A DNA stretch of 64,000 nt from Acanthaster planci (lineage: Eukaryota; Echinodermata; Asteroidea; Valvatida; Acanthasteridae), in NCBI RefSeq assembly GCF_001949145.1, contig NW_019091524.1, positions 364,540 to 428,539 of the forward strand, written 5' to 3'. Below are positions 13,521-27,059 of the stretch, piece by piece. A program made the position numbers and the translations under genes. The notes beneath the pieces were generated by a model. That model did not search any database. It was not told the origin of the DNA and worked only from the letters and a program-made list of their open reading frames with translations. Each line of letters begins with the position of its first letter. Positions within the stretch are counted from its first letter, which is position 1.

Positions 13521-14560
13521 TATGGGTATTTCTTTTCAAAAAGGAGATTGTTTGGCCCCCAAAAATAGTGAGATTGTGCAAATCGTTGCTGGGATCAACT
13601 CCCTGGGTCTTTGAGCTTTCATATGAGAGCAGAAGGGCTAAAAACTGGTGTTGAAAAATGGTCCTAAGTGCCCAAGAAAGTTGAGGGTTGCCACTTGAAA
13701 AATGGCTGTAATCAGACTTTGGAAAAATCACTTTTCGGTTGGGTGATTTTGTTTTGTGGGAATAATTAAAAATGTAATTGATTAACCCACAAAAAATTGA
13801 AAAGAAATTGAAAGATTGGGGACCAGATAATAATTTAATTTGTGTTTCAGAAATCTCAAGGATGTTGGAGTGCATGCTATTGGGCCCTCAACAGTGCTGA
13901 TTTTACACTATTTTCAATGGGGCTTGCATTGGTGGACTGGACCTGTAGGAAGGGAAACAGGAAGTAATTTTTCCCCCTAAACTAAAAAGAAGGTTGCCAG
14001 CCAAAATATTTTGCTTATTTACACATGCATGCATGTATTCTACCAGTATGTGAATAATACTGAGATACTTCTTGAAAAGCACATGTATATAGATTTGATT
14101 TTTATAAGCAGTATTTCTCTAGAAATTGGCTGTTTTGGGCTGCAATGAGACTGTGAATCTAAGAAACAGGAGCCTGTCAATTTACAGGAGCAAAGAACTT
14201 CAAGTTAACTCATCATCACCAAAGACCATGTTATTTTGGGCCTTTATGGATGTAAACTACGTTGTCAAATTCACAAGCACCTGTAGAAATCACAAAACTA
14301 CTTAGCCTTCAATTTAACTAGAACATGTACATGTAATTGCAAGATGAACCCCCATTTCCAACCATCATACATCATGACAGCGTTGAAGTTGCATTATACA
14401 TGAGTGGATTACAACTTAACCATCTCTTTTGCCATAAAATCATCAATTTCTATTCTGTCCCATGATTTACACGTATCATGCAGCCTCTTTTACCTCCTTT
14501 AGAATCCTCACATCCTTTATGGTTTTTGTATGGATGGCAAAATTGACCACAAAAACAACA
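13521..14560. other. Non-coding stretch, nothing recognised
   Basis: AT-rich DNA without a supportable gene. The 142-codon minus frame at 13,447-13,875 starts inside the MITE end and shows no domain. Confidence 0.5.
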
Positions 14561-15860
14561 CATATACAGTACATGTATCTGTGGTGAAACCGTCCAAGTC
14601 TGTGGTACATGTACATGTACATTGTACATGTACGTGTCTCCATGTGCGCAGCGAACACCGTGGAGTACCGGTAAATACATGTATATGCCCCATATACACA
14701 AAAGTATTAACTGCTAAGGGAATACTATATGTACATGTACCTGTGTGGTACCGGTACTGAGAGTCACCATACTCTGCACAGCTGTAGATGTACATGTACA
14801 TGTACATGTACTGTGGCGGGCATGTACATATGTACATTGTACAGTATTCACAGTACATATCACAGCCTTGAAATAAGCTACAGGGCCAAGGTACATTACA
14901 TGTAGTTAATTACAAAAGTGGAATAATCAAATGTACCGGTACATTTTCACACAAGAACGAACAGCATGCTGCGAAAAGTGTACTGTAGGAGTACTGTGTA
15001 TAAGATACAGTCATTAAAATTACAATGTACATGTACATACACATATGTATGTTTTCAGCAGCAAGTGGTTCTTCTGATGTGTACACATGTAAACAGCACA
15101 GGTGGTGTAGTTCCCTGGCCAGGGGTTCCGATAGCACATTGGTGAGGTTTACCACTGAGCGAAGGGTTCTTACAGTGTGCCATCACACATGGACGTCAGA
15201 CAAACCCCCAAGCTATAAATGTACATGTACGTAATAACCTTCAACAAGGGTCTAGTCCATGTACATGCACATCTGTTTACATGGTAAATGTACATCCCCA
15301 ATGTAAATCAACGCAACATGATTTCATGCAATCTGACACCTGGAACGAATACAAAAAGTCTTGTAATCATGAAATGTCCACACCATATAAAAGGACTACC
15401 AAGTTCCTGCTAAACAGGCACTGCAAACATACAGTATACACGCTAACATTTTGCAATGGATTCCTTGTCATGCTGCAACAGGGTGCTCTTTTTTTTACAA
15501 GTCTACTTACCCATAACATAATGTACACGCACACATGTACACATACATGTACACGTGCTAAGTGTGTAGGACTAGGAGGAAATAACGCCCCATGTCATTC
15601 TTTCAGTTTGTAAAAACAGGAAATACAAATGGAAAAACGTGCCTAAGATGAGGTCAGATACATGTACATGTGCACACATGTACATGTGCACACAAGTACA
15701 TGCAGACATACAGTACATACATGTACATGTACTAAATGTACATGTAGTACTCTCAGAGTGAGTATCACTTTTAAAGGAAGTGCTGGCCAATGGACCAGAG
15801 TGTCATGTACATGTACTAAACGTGTACGAAGATTTCAACTCGAGTAATTCTGTCCATTTT
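14560..15860. repeat. Dense ACATGTAC / ACCGGT palindromic microsatellite zone
   Basis: Runs of TACATG repeats occur at about 14,604-14,633, 14,789-14,811, 15,027-15,040, 15,658-15,700 and 15,716-15,750. Each is a 6-bp-period array in which TGTACA and ACATGT are self-complementary. GTACCGGTAC or ACCGGTAC is interspersed at about 14,666, 14,748 and 14,934. Both strands give Cys/Thr/Met/Tyr/Val-rich open frames here, which are artefacts of the repeat. Confidence 0.85.
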
Positions 15861-16799
15861 GTGCATACACGTACCAGGTACTTCACAACCAAGTACTGGT
15901 ACACATGCACTGTACATTTGTACCCAATAAGCCTTTTGCGAGTGAACTTTGACCCAAATCTGGTACACTGAGTTCTTCAAATTCAGGTGAATACAACAAC
16001 TTGCATTCTCCTTACTAACACCACTGTTGCTATACCTCGTGATTCGGGGCAAGCTTTTGCTTAGTTACATACATGTACATGTAAGAGATGCCTTGCAACA
16101 ATACACTGTTCTCAATGGATAAGAAGGGCACAAAGGAACCAGTCCATTCCAGAGATGGTGGTTGCTATGCGAAAGCTTGCCCAGAATCACAAGGTAATGT
16201 ATAGCATCAGTGTCTTTAGTCTGGGGAATTCAAATCGTTATGTTGATGTGCAGTCAGATAACTCAGTGCACCAGATTTCATTCAAATTTAACTTGCAAAT
16301 GGCTTATTCTTAACAGTACAAATGCATTCACTCTTGTGCACAATGCCAGGACAGAAATAAATCAGGACATATCTGTATCAATTCTACTCCCACTTATAAT
16401 TCTGTACTTTCTCTCCCCCTCCCCTGCCTATACAACTACATTGTATTTCAAATCATGGAGGTATCCAAATTACTTTAACAGCTACACAGACATGTATATG
16501 TGTAGCTTCCATAACTTAGTCTCACGTGCCACAATACCAGGGACGTTGAAAACTCATACAGTTATGAGTCAGAACAGAAAATGAAAAGGAATTACCTACC
16601 AGCACCAGCACCATCTACATCTTAAAAATGAATGCATACTTTTATACACTCATGTACACATGTGCATGTTCACAAACACTGTACCTTACTGATAATAGTG
16701 ATATGTGGCATTTTACATGTTGCAATAATTTCATATATGGAGGTCTGAGGGTGACAAACCGTAGATAATTTCATGTGCCTACCTGTGCAGTCAGATCAG

Positions 16800-17180
16800 A
16801 ATCGGCCGCTCTTGTTCATTAAAATTCCACACTCATGAGTCATAGTTATGCTCTATGGCAATAGATTTGGTTCCAACCACGTGGAAGGATCTCCTGCACG
16901 ATGCATCTATCTCCACTCCGTCCAGGCGCTGATTTCCTCAAGATAATAATGCCATTCAGCCTGCGAGGCCTGAGGGGGGATGGCTTTGATCGCTGCCATG
17001 GCAACCCGGATAAATATTGGTACACACCCTCCAAGTGTTCCGAGTGGAGGTGTCTCAGGCCGAACATGACATCCTCTTTCCACTTCAAATAATTGTAATA
17101 TCTTGTGGGGGGGGAGGGGGAGAAGATCACCGCAGGTGGCATCTTGACGACTGTGATGCTGGAGAAATTAGACACTGAGC
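16800..17180. promoter_or_regulatory. Candidate cis-regulatory block with RFX X-box
   Basis: A non-repetitive, moderately GC-rich island in AT-rich DNA. At 16,992-17,005 it contains GCTGCCATGGCAAC, a near-perfect imperfect palindrome matching the RFX X-box consensus (GTTNCCATGGNAAC). A CACGTG E-box lies at about 16,878 and a G-run (G8-A-G5) at 17,107-17,120. Homeodomain-type TAATTAG follows at about 17,243. A 109-codon minus frame crosses it without recognisable domains. The enhancer or promoter role is inferred from motif content only. Confidence 0.35.
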
Positions 17181-18225
17181 AAAGATGGTGGTTAACTGGG
17201 AAGAGTAGACCGCTCCTGGCACATCCTTGGATTTTTCTTAATAATTAGATTCAACCATTAATCAGAAGTGGATGTGTACTGGTCATGTACCGGTACTTGT
17301 ACAGCCAGCATTGGGTGTTCACCGTTTGACAAGAATTGTACCAATATATATGTACATGTACATACAAGCTGTGTTTTAACTTTGGAAACAACCACTACAT
17401 TCAAGTACATGTATAAACTACATGTCCATGGTTAAAAAGAGACGATTCTTAAGACATGTAAAATCATATTGAAATCGGAGGATTTGAGAGTGTTAGGGCT
17501 ATAAAGTACTTGCATCATTTCTGGTTGGGTGCAATTATTTTCCTATTTGTTGATGGCATGACTAAACAAACCTCAGCAGGTAATAAAACGTTCATTATCC
17601 AGGACGGAACCTATATGTACCGGTAACCACAAGTAATTACATGTACATGCAGCCTGCTGAATCTGACAAATTACAATTGCCAAAAAAAAAGGAGATTAGA
17701 ATTGCAAAAAGTAACATCAAAAAGGTCATCTAGAAATCTCTGTGTTTCAATTTCATGCAGCCCTGCATCCAGGGGTTGGGGTCAGGGGTCCGATCTCTCT
17801 TCTCTCTCCCTCCAAGGGGTTTCCCCCTCCTCCAACTGAAATTGTACAGTAAGATACTGCTACATGTACCGTGTAAGTGATGATCTGTGGCGCAAAAAAG
17901 GAATTCATTAGAGTCGATCAAAAAAGGAAAGTGTGCCAAATAACATTCACCAGCTGGACATGATTTATGGTACGAGCCACAGTCATGCAGACAAAAAAAG
18001 CTCCAAGTTCTGTATATTGACTGCTGAACCGACACGGTGTTCGAAAAACACTTAAAAGTTCACTGCTCATATGAACTAAAATCCAATGGAACTTTCCCTG
18101 TCACTGGACATTTTTGGATTATGACAGGTTAGGAAACAATTCTGATGATTTACTGTTGGGTTATTATACCACATACACGTACGTACAAATACACATTTAC
18201 ATACAAATGATACAGTATGTACAGT
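17181..18225. other. Non-coding stretch, nothing recognised
   Basis: No gene supported. Scattered GTACCGGTAC (about 17,288) and ACATGTAC words occur. The 101-codon minus frame at 17,730-18,035 has no known domain. Confidence 0.5.
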
Positions 18226-18440
18226 AGGTACATGTACATACATGTACGTGTACCGGTACTTGTACATGTACATACATGTACATGTACGTGTACCGGTACT
18301 TGTACATGTACATACATGTACGTGTACCGGTACTTGTACATGTACATGCATGTACATGTACGTGTACCGGTACTTGTACATGTACATACATGTACATGTA
18401 CGTGTACCGGTACTTGTACATGCAGTGCTGTACATGTACG
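18226..18440. repeat. 40-bp palindromic minisatellite, five units
   Basis: The anchor CGTGTACCGGTACTTG recurs at 18,247, 18,287, 18,321, 18,361 and 18,401, giving steps of 40, 34, 40 and 40 bases (one unit lost one 6-bp TACATG step). Between anchors are TACATGTACATACATGTACA-type words. Each unit is made almost wholly of overlapping palindromes (GTACCGGTAC, ACATGTAC). All six frames are open across it because the repeat lacks stop codons, not because it codes. Confidence 0.93.
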
Positions 18441-21400
18441 CTTCATTCAACATGCAATTTGAAAGTTTAGGCTTTCCATTGCAGGTCCTGTAGCCTTTTT
18501 CATTATGATAAGTGCAGTTTTGTCTGAATAACAATCATGACAATGTGAATAATGGGATTTTCTTGGGGGGGGCAGTGGCATGCAGTGCAGAACCCATTAT
18601 TTAACCACATCAATGCAGACAATGTTTTGTCAACAGATACATGTAGTACCGGTTGTACATGCAATCATGCTATTTGTTTTATGTACATGCATTGTACATG
18701 ATTCTGGGAATTTATAGAGGAAGTTAGCACATAATTTCATCAGGGACGCAATAAGATTGACCAGCAAAGGGCAACTTTGAAGCACAAAACAGAATTGCGC
18801 TTTCCTTGATTTTTAGGTAGGGCAAGTTCTTCATAAAATGGACCAAAACGCAACTCCTCATGTGATTCTTCAAAAATCCTAAAAGAGTGACTCTGATCAC
18901 GTAAATACCAATTAGCACCTTCAGATTTATAAAAATGATTATTTGGGGATAATTAGGCATACTGTGTACATTTGGTGGACATTTGGTCGGCTAACAGTGC
19001 AAATCAAATGGAGTTGAATTCATTTCAAGTTTTACGTCACAGTGTTTGCACCAGAGGACTTGATTTCAAAACTTAATGGAAATTCCGTACATTTTTCAAC
19101 TGATGTATTTAGAGCACGTACGAAATAACTTAATAAAAATATAAGCCATGAAAAAAGAGCAAAAAATTGACAGAAAATGATGAGGAAAGTTTGGCTCTCT
19201 TCATTCTCTTACCATTTATAATCACTCTCACTATACCAGCATATCTACCGGGTACCAGGTCTTATACCTTTCAAAAACCGGAAATAAATTTTAAACTTGG
19301 CTGCATCAAAAATGTATGAGCACAATATACTCATTGTGAACGTCATATTTGATGATGTTTGAGAATTTTGACAAAATATGCATGACGTCTCAGAATGCCG
19401 GAAACACTGTCCAATGTCACAATATCCCACGTCACCGTGGGATATTGATGGAAGCCGCAAATTTGCCACGATTGGGACATGTATTTTGGACTGCGGTTTT
19501 TGGAAATGTACTTGAAGAAAATGTGATCAGTCCAGTCGTAGAAGGATGATGGTTTGGGGGTGTTTTTTGCACTTTCTTTTTCAAAGCTTATGTTGTACAT
19601 CGATTTTGATTTTACACTCTGTTGTTTTTTGCACAGATTTTTTTTGACAGAATCCAATGACAGTCGCAACTGCCAACTTCGGGACCCAATTATTTGTGAG
19701 AGGTATTTTTCAATTTTGTGATTATGATTTTAGTATGTGTAAATATTATCACCTCTCATTACATATAAATCTGTGTAAAATACATGTAACTGCAGGGATT
19801 ATCACTCATCGGTAACTTTTATTGGCTAGGACGTTCAAGACTTTAATTAATCAACTCCAATTAAATTGAAAATTGAAATGGCCCATATTTTGAAGAACCT
19901 GCCATATTCCAAAAAAACCTGTATAATGCAATGCACGATTCAAATGCACTGGACAGGATTGTCTTTTTAAGAAAAAATTATTACTGTTACAATGTCATAT
20001 AGTGTAACACAGTGCACTTTCCTACCTGAGTGATATGGTGTGTCAAAATGCGTGTGCTACAGAACAGTGTGATACTCAACGAACTTGCAATGCATGAGCA
20101 GCATGTACATATTTCATGTACGTAAATTTACATACAGCATGTTGCACGAAAGAAGAAACTTCTGGGGAATTTTACAGTATACATGTATACTGTACAATTA
20201 CACATGTGGGAGTAATTTGGCAAGGAATACTTGTGCAAAAACTTTATAAATATAAATATACACTGTACACATACCAGTACATGTACATGTACGTGAAATT
20301 GAGAAACGTGTATCGTGTATTCATACATGTACATGTATGTACATGTACTACTACATGTACATGTATGTACTGTATGCCCCATCTGGTTATGTGAACTTTG
20401 GACACTTCCCAAAATATCCCAAGATTGGCCTAACATGTGCGCGCACAGGCCCTACACGTACAGTCGGCCTACATATGTAGTGATATTTCCTTTTTATATA
20501 CATGTACATGTAGCACACCACAGTTCAATGAAAATGCCCACCGACATGTATCATCAAAAACTTAACTGTGGAGTACATGAGGGGTAGCAAGTTGTAACAC
20601 GCACAAAGCAAGTTATTGCTAGCATAAAAAGGCCTGTGCAGATGGCAATGTGTAACATGGAAAGCCATAACTGACAGATCGTTTAATGTGGGCCTCTGGT
20701 TAGGATAAATCTACATGTAAATCCACATGTATGCACGGATGTAGATACCTGTGTACACGTACATGTATGTCCAGTATCAGGTTAAGATGCATGTGGTACA
20801 TTGCCCACTAGTGCTGCAAGTAGGTGCCAAGGTTCGGTTCGGACACAGTTTGGAAATTTTTTGCTGAACTTCGGTTTGGTCCAGGTTTGGAAATGTACTC
20901 ATAATGCACACTGAGACGAACGAACATGTCGTATATAGTACTTCCATATGTAAAATGCTGTAATGCAGGCAATGAATCTCCTCTCTGTCCCCATCCACAA
21001 GCAACTTCGATGTGAACATACATGTTTTTTTTCCTAAACTGTTTTCCCAAAGTTTGTTTGGGAGTTGAAATTCCATAGAAAGTTATTGTTGGAGGTGTGA
21101 CAGTTTCCAAACTTGTTTTGCCAACCAAAAGTGCTTGTGTTTGGACCACGCTTGACGCAACAAAACGATCGTCAGTATTCTTTCCCAAGACGGCGCCCAC
21201 GTAGCCAAAGGGGGCAATTTTCCATCAGTCTTTTTGGAATGGATAACGGCATTTTGTTATTCGAGCTTTGCGAAAAACTTAGAAATCTTGCAAAATTCCA
21301 TTACGTTATATTCACATTACGATTCCGATCAAACATGATCAACGAAAGGCAAGTTGGGCCACCATGCGAACCAAATCTTGCGAACCAAAAGGAGCGCTGC

Positions 21401-24400
21401 ACTACATACCTGTAAGCACAATTGGATGTAGTGAAGATTTAGAATTGTTGTGCAGCGGAAATGCCGTACGTTGTGTGTTCTGGGTTAATTATTAGTCAAT
21501 TCTCACCACATGCTTTTTACAATCACCGTGTGATGCGGGGCCATCATAAGTTTAGTATACATGAACATGTACAGTACATGCATTTATAGTACATGTGTAC
21601 ATGCATATGTACCATCACTGGTGCAGCACAACAGTTATCCATTTTTCATTGTGTTTGCTTTTTTATGACTTTTTTTGCGTACATTCCGTGCGTTATCAAT
21701 GTCATGCCATATTAAAGTTGAACATTCGATTCTAAAGTGCCATGTTCGACAATTTTTGAATCAGTTTGGCGGTTCAGCTGCAGCACTATTGCCAACCACT
21801 CCCTGTTTTATGCAGCATTCAGCTAAGTTCATTTTCATATGTGTACATACATACATGTACATGTACATGTATGCACCCACAGGGTTAACTGAGCCATTCT
21901 GCATTTCCCTTGAATAGACTGGCAACACTGTGAGGCTGCTTTATAAAACACAATGCTATCCACTGTGCCATTATGACCACAGGACTACCAATGTAATTTT
22001 GGTAAAGAAAATATAATTGAAGAAAACACTGTGTACATGCACAGAAAAATGAATGAACTGCGTAAACTGCAGTCAATTCAAGCATCATTTTTCGTGAGTG
22101 AATTTATATGTCAGAAGCACTTGTACTACATGTAAATCTTCCTCGGCCTTTTTATCAGCAACATTAAAATTGGACCTTTTTCCCCAACAGAAACACATTT
22201 AATATGCTGTACAATATTTTTATAAATAATTTGCCACAATGACACCAACACTCTGAGCACATTTCACTGGCGTGAAGGAATGCTTTTCAAAGGCAGATCC
22301 TTTTATTGAAACCTTTATTGGGTCATGAAAAGGTTGCAACCTTGGGCTGTGGTTTGCAAAATAAAAGTGTTACCCTTTAATTGGAAAATGCAGGCCCTTT
22401 TCAAAAATCACCCAAGTAAATTGTATGCACATGCGTGAGACAAGTAAACTAAAAGTACTCACAGGTCCACTCATGTTTTTACAACCATGTACAAAGAACA
22501 ACCATGTACTCATGTACATGTATGGTACATGTGTACATGTACCAGTCCATACATGTAGGTGCACATGTAGACTTTACTGTACATGAAACTACAGTGTACA
22601 TGAACAATATGTAAAAGTCATCCAAAAGCATTTGTACAACTTTATTGCAAACTGGCATAGGGGGTTCAGGAAGGAAACTGACTTTTTAGTTCAGTTGATA
22701 AATGTGGTATGCTTCATTATATTTGTCCATGCCATAAACACGTACCGGTAGTCCATTGTTGTACTTTTTTGGATGTACATGTATGTAGATGAAGCGGTTG
22801 GTTTGACGCAGAGTTTTCCTTAAAAAGGGTTTTCATTCCTCTATAAGCATCATGGTCAATAGTCATTTATCCAATGTGCATGTGCATTAGTTGCTCACAG
22901 TTTTACACGCATGCTTCAGATTCACACCTGATTTTAGAGTCAGAGCACTACAAAAATTTGAAGTACAATTTTTTCCACTGAGTTACGGCACATAAGACTT
23001 CGACACTATACATTAGCTATAGCCTACATGAACATGTACATGAATAAGATATTGTAGGTAGACACAGATATTTTTTGGGTATATCCTGGGCATCAGGGAC
23101 AATGAACACTGCACAAGAGCTCTAAAGTTGTGTCAAAAGAGACCCATTAGGGCAACACTTCAATGCATGGACATAAATAATTTTTCCCTGCAGTGACAAA
23201 TCAGCCATCAAAAAATGACATGTCCTAAAAGTCAAAGTGTATGCAATATACATGTAGAAGAATTTACCAGGAAAACATTGAGAATGTTTCAGACCAGTCT
23301 CAAAGGGTTTATGCAAAGCATTGAAAGTGATGTTTAGGTACAGAACTCTTTCTCAAGTGAGTATGGCACATGTACATGCCCATTTTAGGCTTACATGTAC
23401 ATGTACATGTACACGTGTATACAGCTTTAAGAAACTGCAGTGCCAATGTACATGTATGTACATGTACATGTGTATGTATGTACTTTATGCAAGAAAAAAC
23501 ACACATACATGTACAGGTGCAAATTGTGCATAACCTTTTTCAGACCAAAATACTGCATCCACGTATGTGTATATCTATGTGCATCCGAAGTAAAATACTC
23601 CAGAGATTCTGCACAGCAACAACACAAGGATTTACATGTACAAGTGCACTACATGTACTGTACATGTACGTGCCATCAAATGTGCTTCCGGCACTGCAGT
23701 TTATCTACTTGATAACAGGAAGCAAGCCCAGAGACATGACCAAATTTGCAGAAATAAACAAGTTCACCAATGCACTAAACATGATTCCAATGGACTACAT
23801 TCTGTTAGTACTTTCATTTAATAAGAGTCCCTGTTCTGTGATAAGGGGCAGGGGAGTGGAATATCCTATATATGGACTACAGTCCCGGGGATGGCAATTT
23901 TTGTAGAAAAACTGTGCCATATTCTAAACATGCATATATTGCATGACATTTCCTCAATGTACAGCAGAGCCTATGAACGCCATGCAAATTTAATGCTGAA
24001 TACACTGATGTACATGTACGTGACAATCTGTGGCAAGTGGAGTCATTTGACAGAGACTTATTCAATTCCGTAGAAAATGAAAGCAAATTATATTTCACTG
24101 ACGAAGCATGACAAAATGAGAGTGCTTTCAAGTGGTCTGAATATGTGTAGAACAAATGTGACCAAGATGAACCCCAGTGGTTGCATACAAGGTCAACATC
24201 TATACAAGTGTACGTGAAAGTTTGACGTGAACATGAAATATACCGTCCATGGAAGACCCTTTGAATACAGCATGTGAAACTACAATTGTAGGTGCGTGTA
24301 CACTTTGTCTCCGGATACCAGTGTTTTAGTCACATATACGTACATTTCTAATTTGTACTATCTCTTCTCCCAAACATGCTTGCTGTGAACAAAATGAAAG

Positions 24401-25190
24401 AAACACTGACAGCAGACAGGAAATGAAGTCAGTATAAGAGGAAAAGAACTTATCGCACATGAAACTGGAAACTTGATAGTTTTGTGATTGAAATATTCTC
24501 AGGAGTGCATGTATGTACCTCTGTCTCCAATGCTTAGTTCAAACAAGTTTTTGATTGCCCAAAGTCTACTTGAGCAAGAGTATATGCAACATCTACATGT
24601 ATGTTATGCAGTGTTTATCCAAACCAAACATTCTTAATATCTGCCAGTTACTATAAGTTGACTTTCAAAAAGCTCTTGATTAATCAACTGTCTCTTTATA
24701 CTGACACACAGGTGCATATTACAGAAAAGATAATATGATGTCCCATTGCTTCCTACTTTATACATGTAGAAATAATAACATTAACTACCAACAATGGCAT
24801 TCAACCCAACTAAACTTTTTCTCTATGTGCACTGCATTTTGCGAAAAAGCCCACAAATTTCTGGCATGATATTTAATGCAAGCTTCTCTTGTTAGCTTGT
24901 AGTCATACAGCTGCATGATACATGTACTTGGAAACTTCCAAACTTGTACCAGACACTGCAGTGATCACTGCCTACTTTATGTACCATTACCGCACAGGCA
25001 GGCAACAAAGTCTTGAATATTGAAGATTCCCTCAAATTCAAGACCTAACTGACATGACTGAGGAGAAGATGTTTTGTTGAAAAAATTCACTGGGAAGTAT
25101 ACATTCTGTTCGGTGACGGTTCATTAAATGCCACTTTGGTAAGCCTATGTGGGACATCGCAAGATTGCAGAGCATTGGTCATATCAGGTT
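18441..25190. other. Long non-coding stretch with microsatellites
   Basis: No gene supported. ACATGTAC arrays occur at about 20,277-20,365, 21,847-21,872, 22,508-22,545, 23,393-23,415 and 23,448-23,475. A block at about 20,810-21,420 has short repeated TTTGG words and ends in a GC-richer piece with AAGACGGCGCCCAC (about 21,187), which resembles the promoter word AAGATGGCGGC, but no transcript structure can be inferred. Confidence 0.5.
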
Positions 25191-25194
25191 TTTT

Positions 25195-25222
25195 GGGGGG
25201 AGGGGGGGAGAGGGAGGGGGGT
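25195..25222 (+). other. G-quadruplex-type G-run cluster
   Basis: The plus strand reads G6, A, G7, AGA, G3, A, G6 within 28 bases. Four or more runs of at least three G with 1-3 base loops meet the usual intramolecular G4 pattern. Folding is inference. Confidence 0.6.
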
Positions 25223-25299
25223 TTTCCCTACCCATTTGACACATGAGATGTCACCTGCAATTTCCTAATGTACGTTTATGAAGTGGTTGTACAGTGTCA

Positions 25300-25510
25300 A
25301 CAACACAGACTATTTGCTAAGCGTGAGCAGATCAAGCATAATCTTTGGAAATGGGGTTCGTCCATGCCGAAGTGGAAATTTGATCACACTATTTATCAAC
25401 TTAATTATCATCTACAGGTAATTCTTGTGGCCATTTCAAATTAATTTTTAATCACTCACACCGGAACAAAATCGGTTGGGAGAGGAATTAATATTTCTTA
25501 TTTTCATAAG
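25300..25510. promoter_or_regulatory. Candidate conserved non-coding element
   Basis: Low-repeat, AT-rich block with several homeodomain-type cores (TTAATTATC near 25,400, AAATTAATTTTTAATC near 25,438, GAATTAATA near 25,485). It contains none of the ACATGTAC words so common elsewhere in this half of the window. No open frame. A regulatory role is only a suggestion. Confidence 0.22.
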
Positions 25511-26369
25511 TTTCACTTCTTCACATCCACTCTGAATTGAGGAAAGTGACATCTGATATGTACATGTAGCACTGTATCTGTGCCTAGAACATCGTATCAA
25601 TACCATGACAAAATGATGGAAATCTATGACCCAATAACGAAATTTCTTGGACTATTCGGACCTGTAAAGTTGTAAATAAAATCACGCATTCTATGCACTC
25701 ATTTCTGATAATAGAAATTGCACACAATGTTTGAAAATTTCCACGACTTTTCAATAACTTCAGTTATTTTTACAGGCCTGGAAAACGAAAACAAATTTCC
25801 ATGATTCTCCAGGCCACGGGAACCCTGTTTCAATATAGAACATTATCACCTGTCACCACTTACAACTCTGTCCAAAAATTGCAGCAGAAATTATTATTTC
25901 CCAATAATTTTTACTGGGCTTGGATAATTGGCTTTACTTTACAGGTTATTACTATTACGTTCGGGACTTTAATCATACAACTGTGATTGAGATGAAGGAT
26001 GGGCATGGTCATCAGTGTCATGACTCCCCTCATTTCATCAGACACTGTGAATTAATTCAAAGGTGTTCACTTCAGGAAATAACTCCCAAGTACATTGTTG
26101 TCTCATGGTTTGTATTTTGTAGAACTTGCCAAACCTCATCCATAAAAAACAGCGGTCTGAAGAATTTGGACCCTAAATGTACTTATTGCCTTTTCGAACA
26201 TATCGGCTCGACCATTTTGCAATAAATAAATCCCTAAATTGTACGGAAAGCAGAAACTTTATTAGTCTCACAACTTCACAACTAAATCTTTGCAAGATAT
26301 TATCACTCCTTGAAGTACATACTTCTCAAACGTGTGTAAACAGCTAGCTTGACAATGCAGCATTAATCA

Positions 26370-26670
26370 CGCGTACCAAACACGTCCTGATATTACCGCC
26401 CTGTCACTTGCAAAATGGTCAAGCTGAAATGTGATTAGTGTGGCTCCCTGACCACAGATTTCCCAGACGTCTCTATAAATAATCTTGGCAGGAGTAGTCA
26501 AAATTATGGGGACTGGTCTCCAAACTCCAAAGCAACGTAAACATTTGTTACGTGAATGCACTGTGCCTGTTTTGTCACGTGATGTACGGCCACAGAGAAT
26601 GCAGACGTGTGCGGATCGTCGAGGGATGAGAGGTAAAGATTGTAGAAAGAACCTCATATTTTGCCAATAA
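26370..26670. promoter_or_regulatory. Candidate enhancer-like motif cluster
   Basis: Within 300 bases lie TGATTAG (about 26,432), a TGACCACAG Runx-like core (about 26,448), CTATAAATAAT, a MEF2-like word (about 26,472), GTAAACA, a forkhead core (about 26,537), and TCACGTGAT, an E-box (about 26,576). A 110-codon minus frame covers the block but matches nothing I know. Motif density suggests regulation, but such motifs also occur by chance. Confidence 0.25.
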
Positions 26671-27059
26671 TATGATAGCTTAAACACTACAAAATACAAT
26701 TGATAATAGAAGTTCTATGTGTTAGCTATTATTAATAGGGTCTTTAGGAGAAGAATTGCTTTAGCAAGCGCAAACAGATATATCTCATCTGGTAGGCTAA
26801 TTAGGCAGCTTTTAAAATGCCATAGCGTGCAAAACCCCCAAAAAAGATAGCTTCAGTAAGGTCCATGGAGTAGTACCCTACCATTCCGGAATTAATACTA
26901 AACATGCTAAATATCACTTGTAAATATAGCTTTTTCACCAACTACATGTACCAGCAGTAACAATGCTTATAACCTGATAACATGGTTCTCTTGAAAATCT
27001 GTCACCATTTAATACCCATGGCATCGGCACTGCATGGAATTTTATGTCTATATCTGTTC

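Noticed and set aside
16846-17175. 109-codon minus frame in the X-box block
   Set aside because: No known motif, and it spans a polypurine run and palindromic sites; regulatory DNA is the simpler reading.
18076-18534. Long Cys/Thr/Tyr/Val-rich open frames on both strands
   Set aside because: They are translations of the TACATG minisatellite, which has no stop codon in any frame; they have no non-repeat homologous part.
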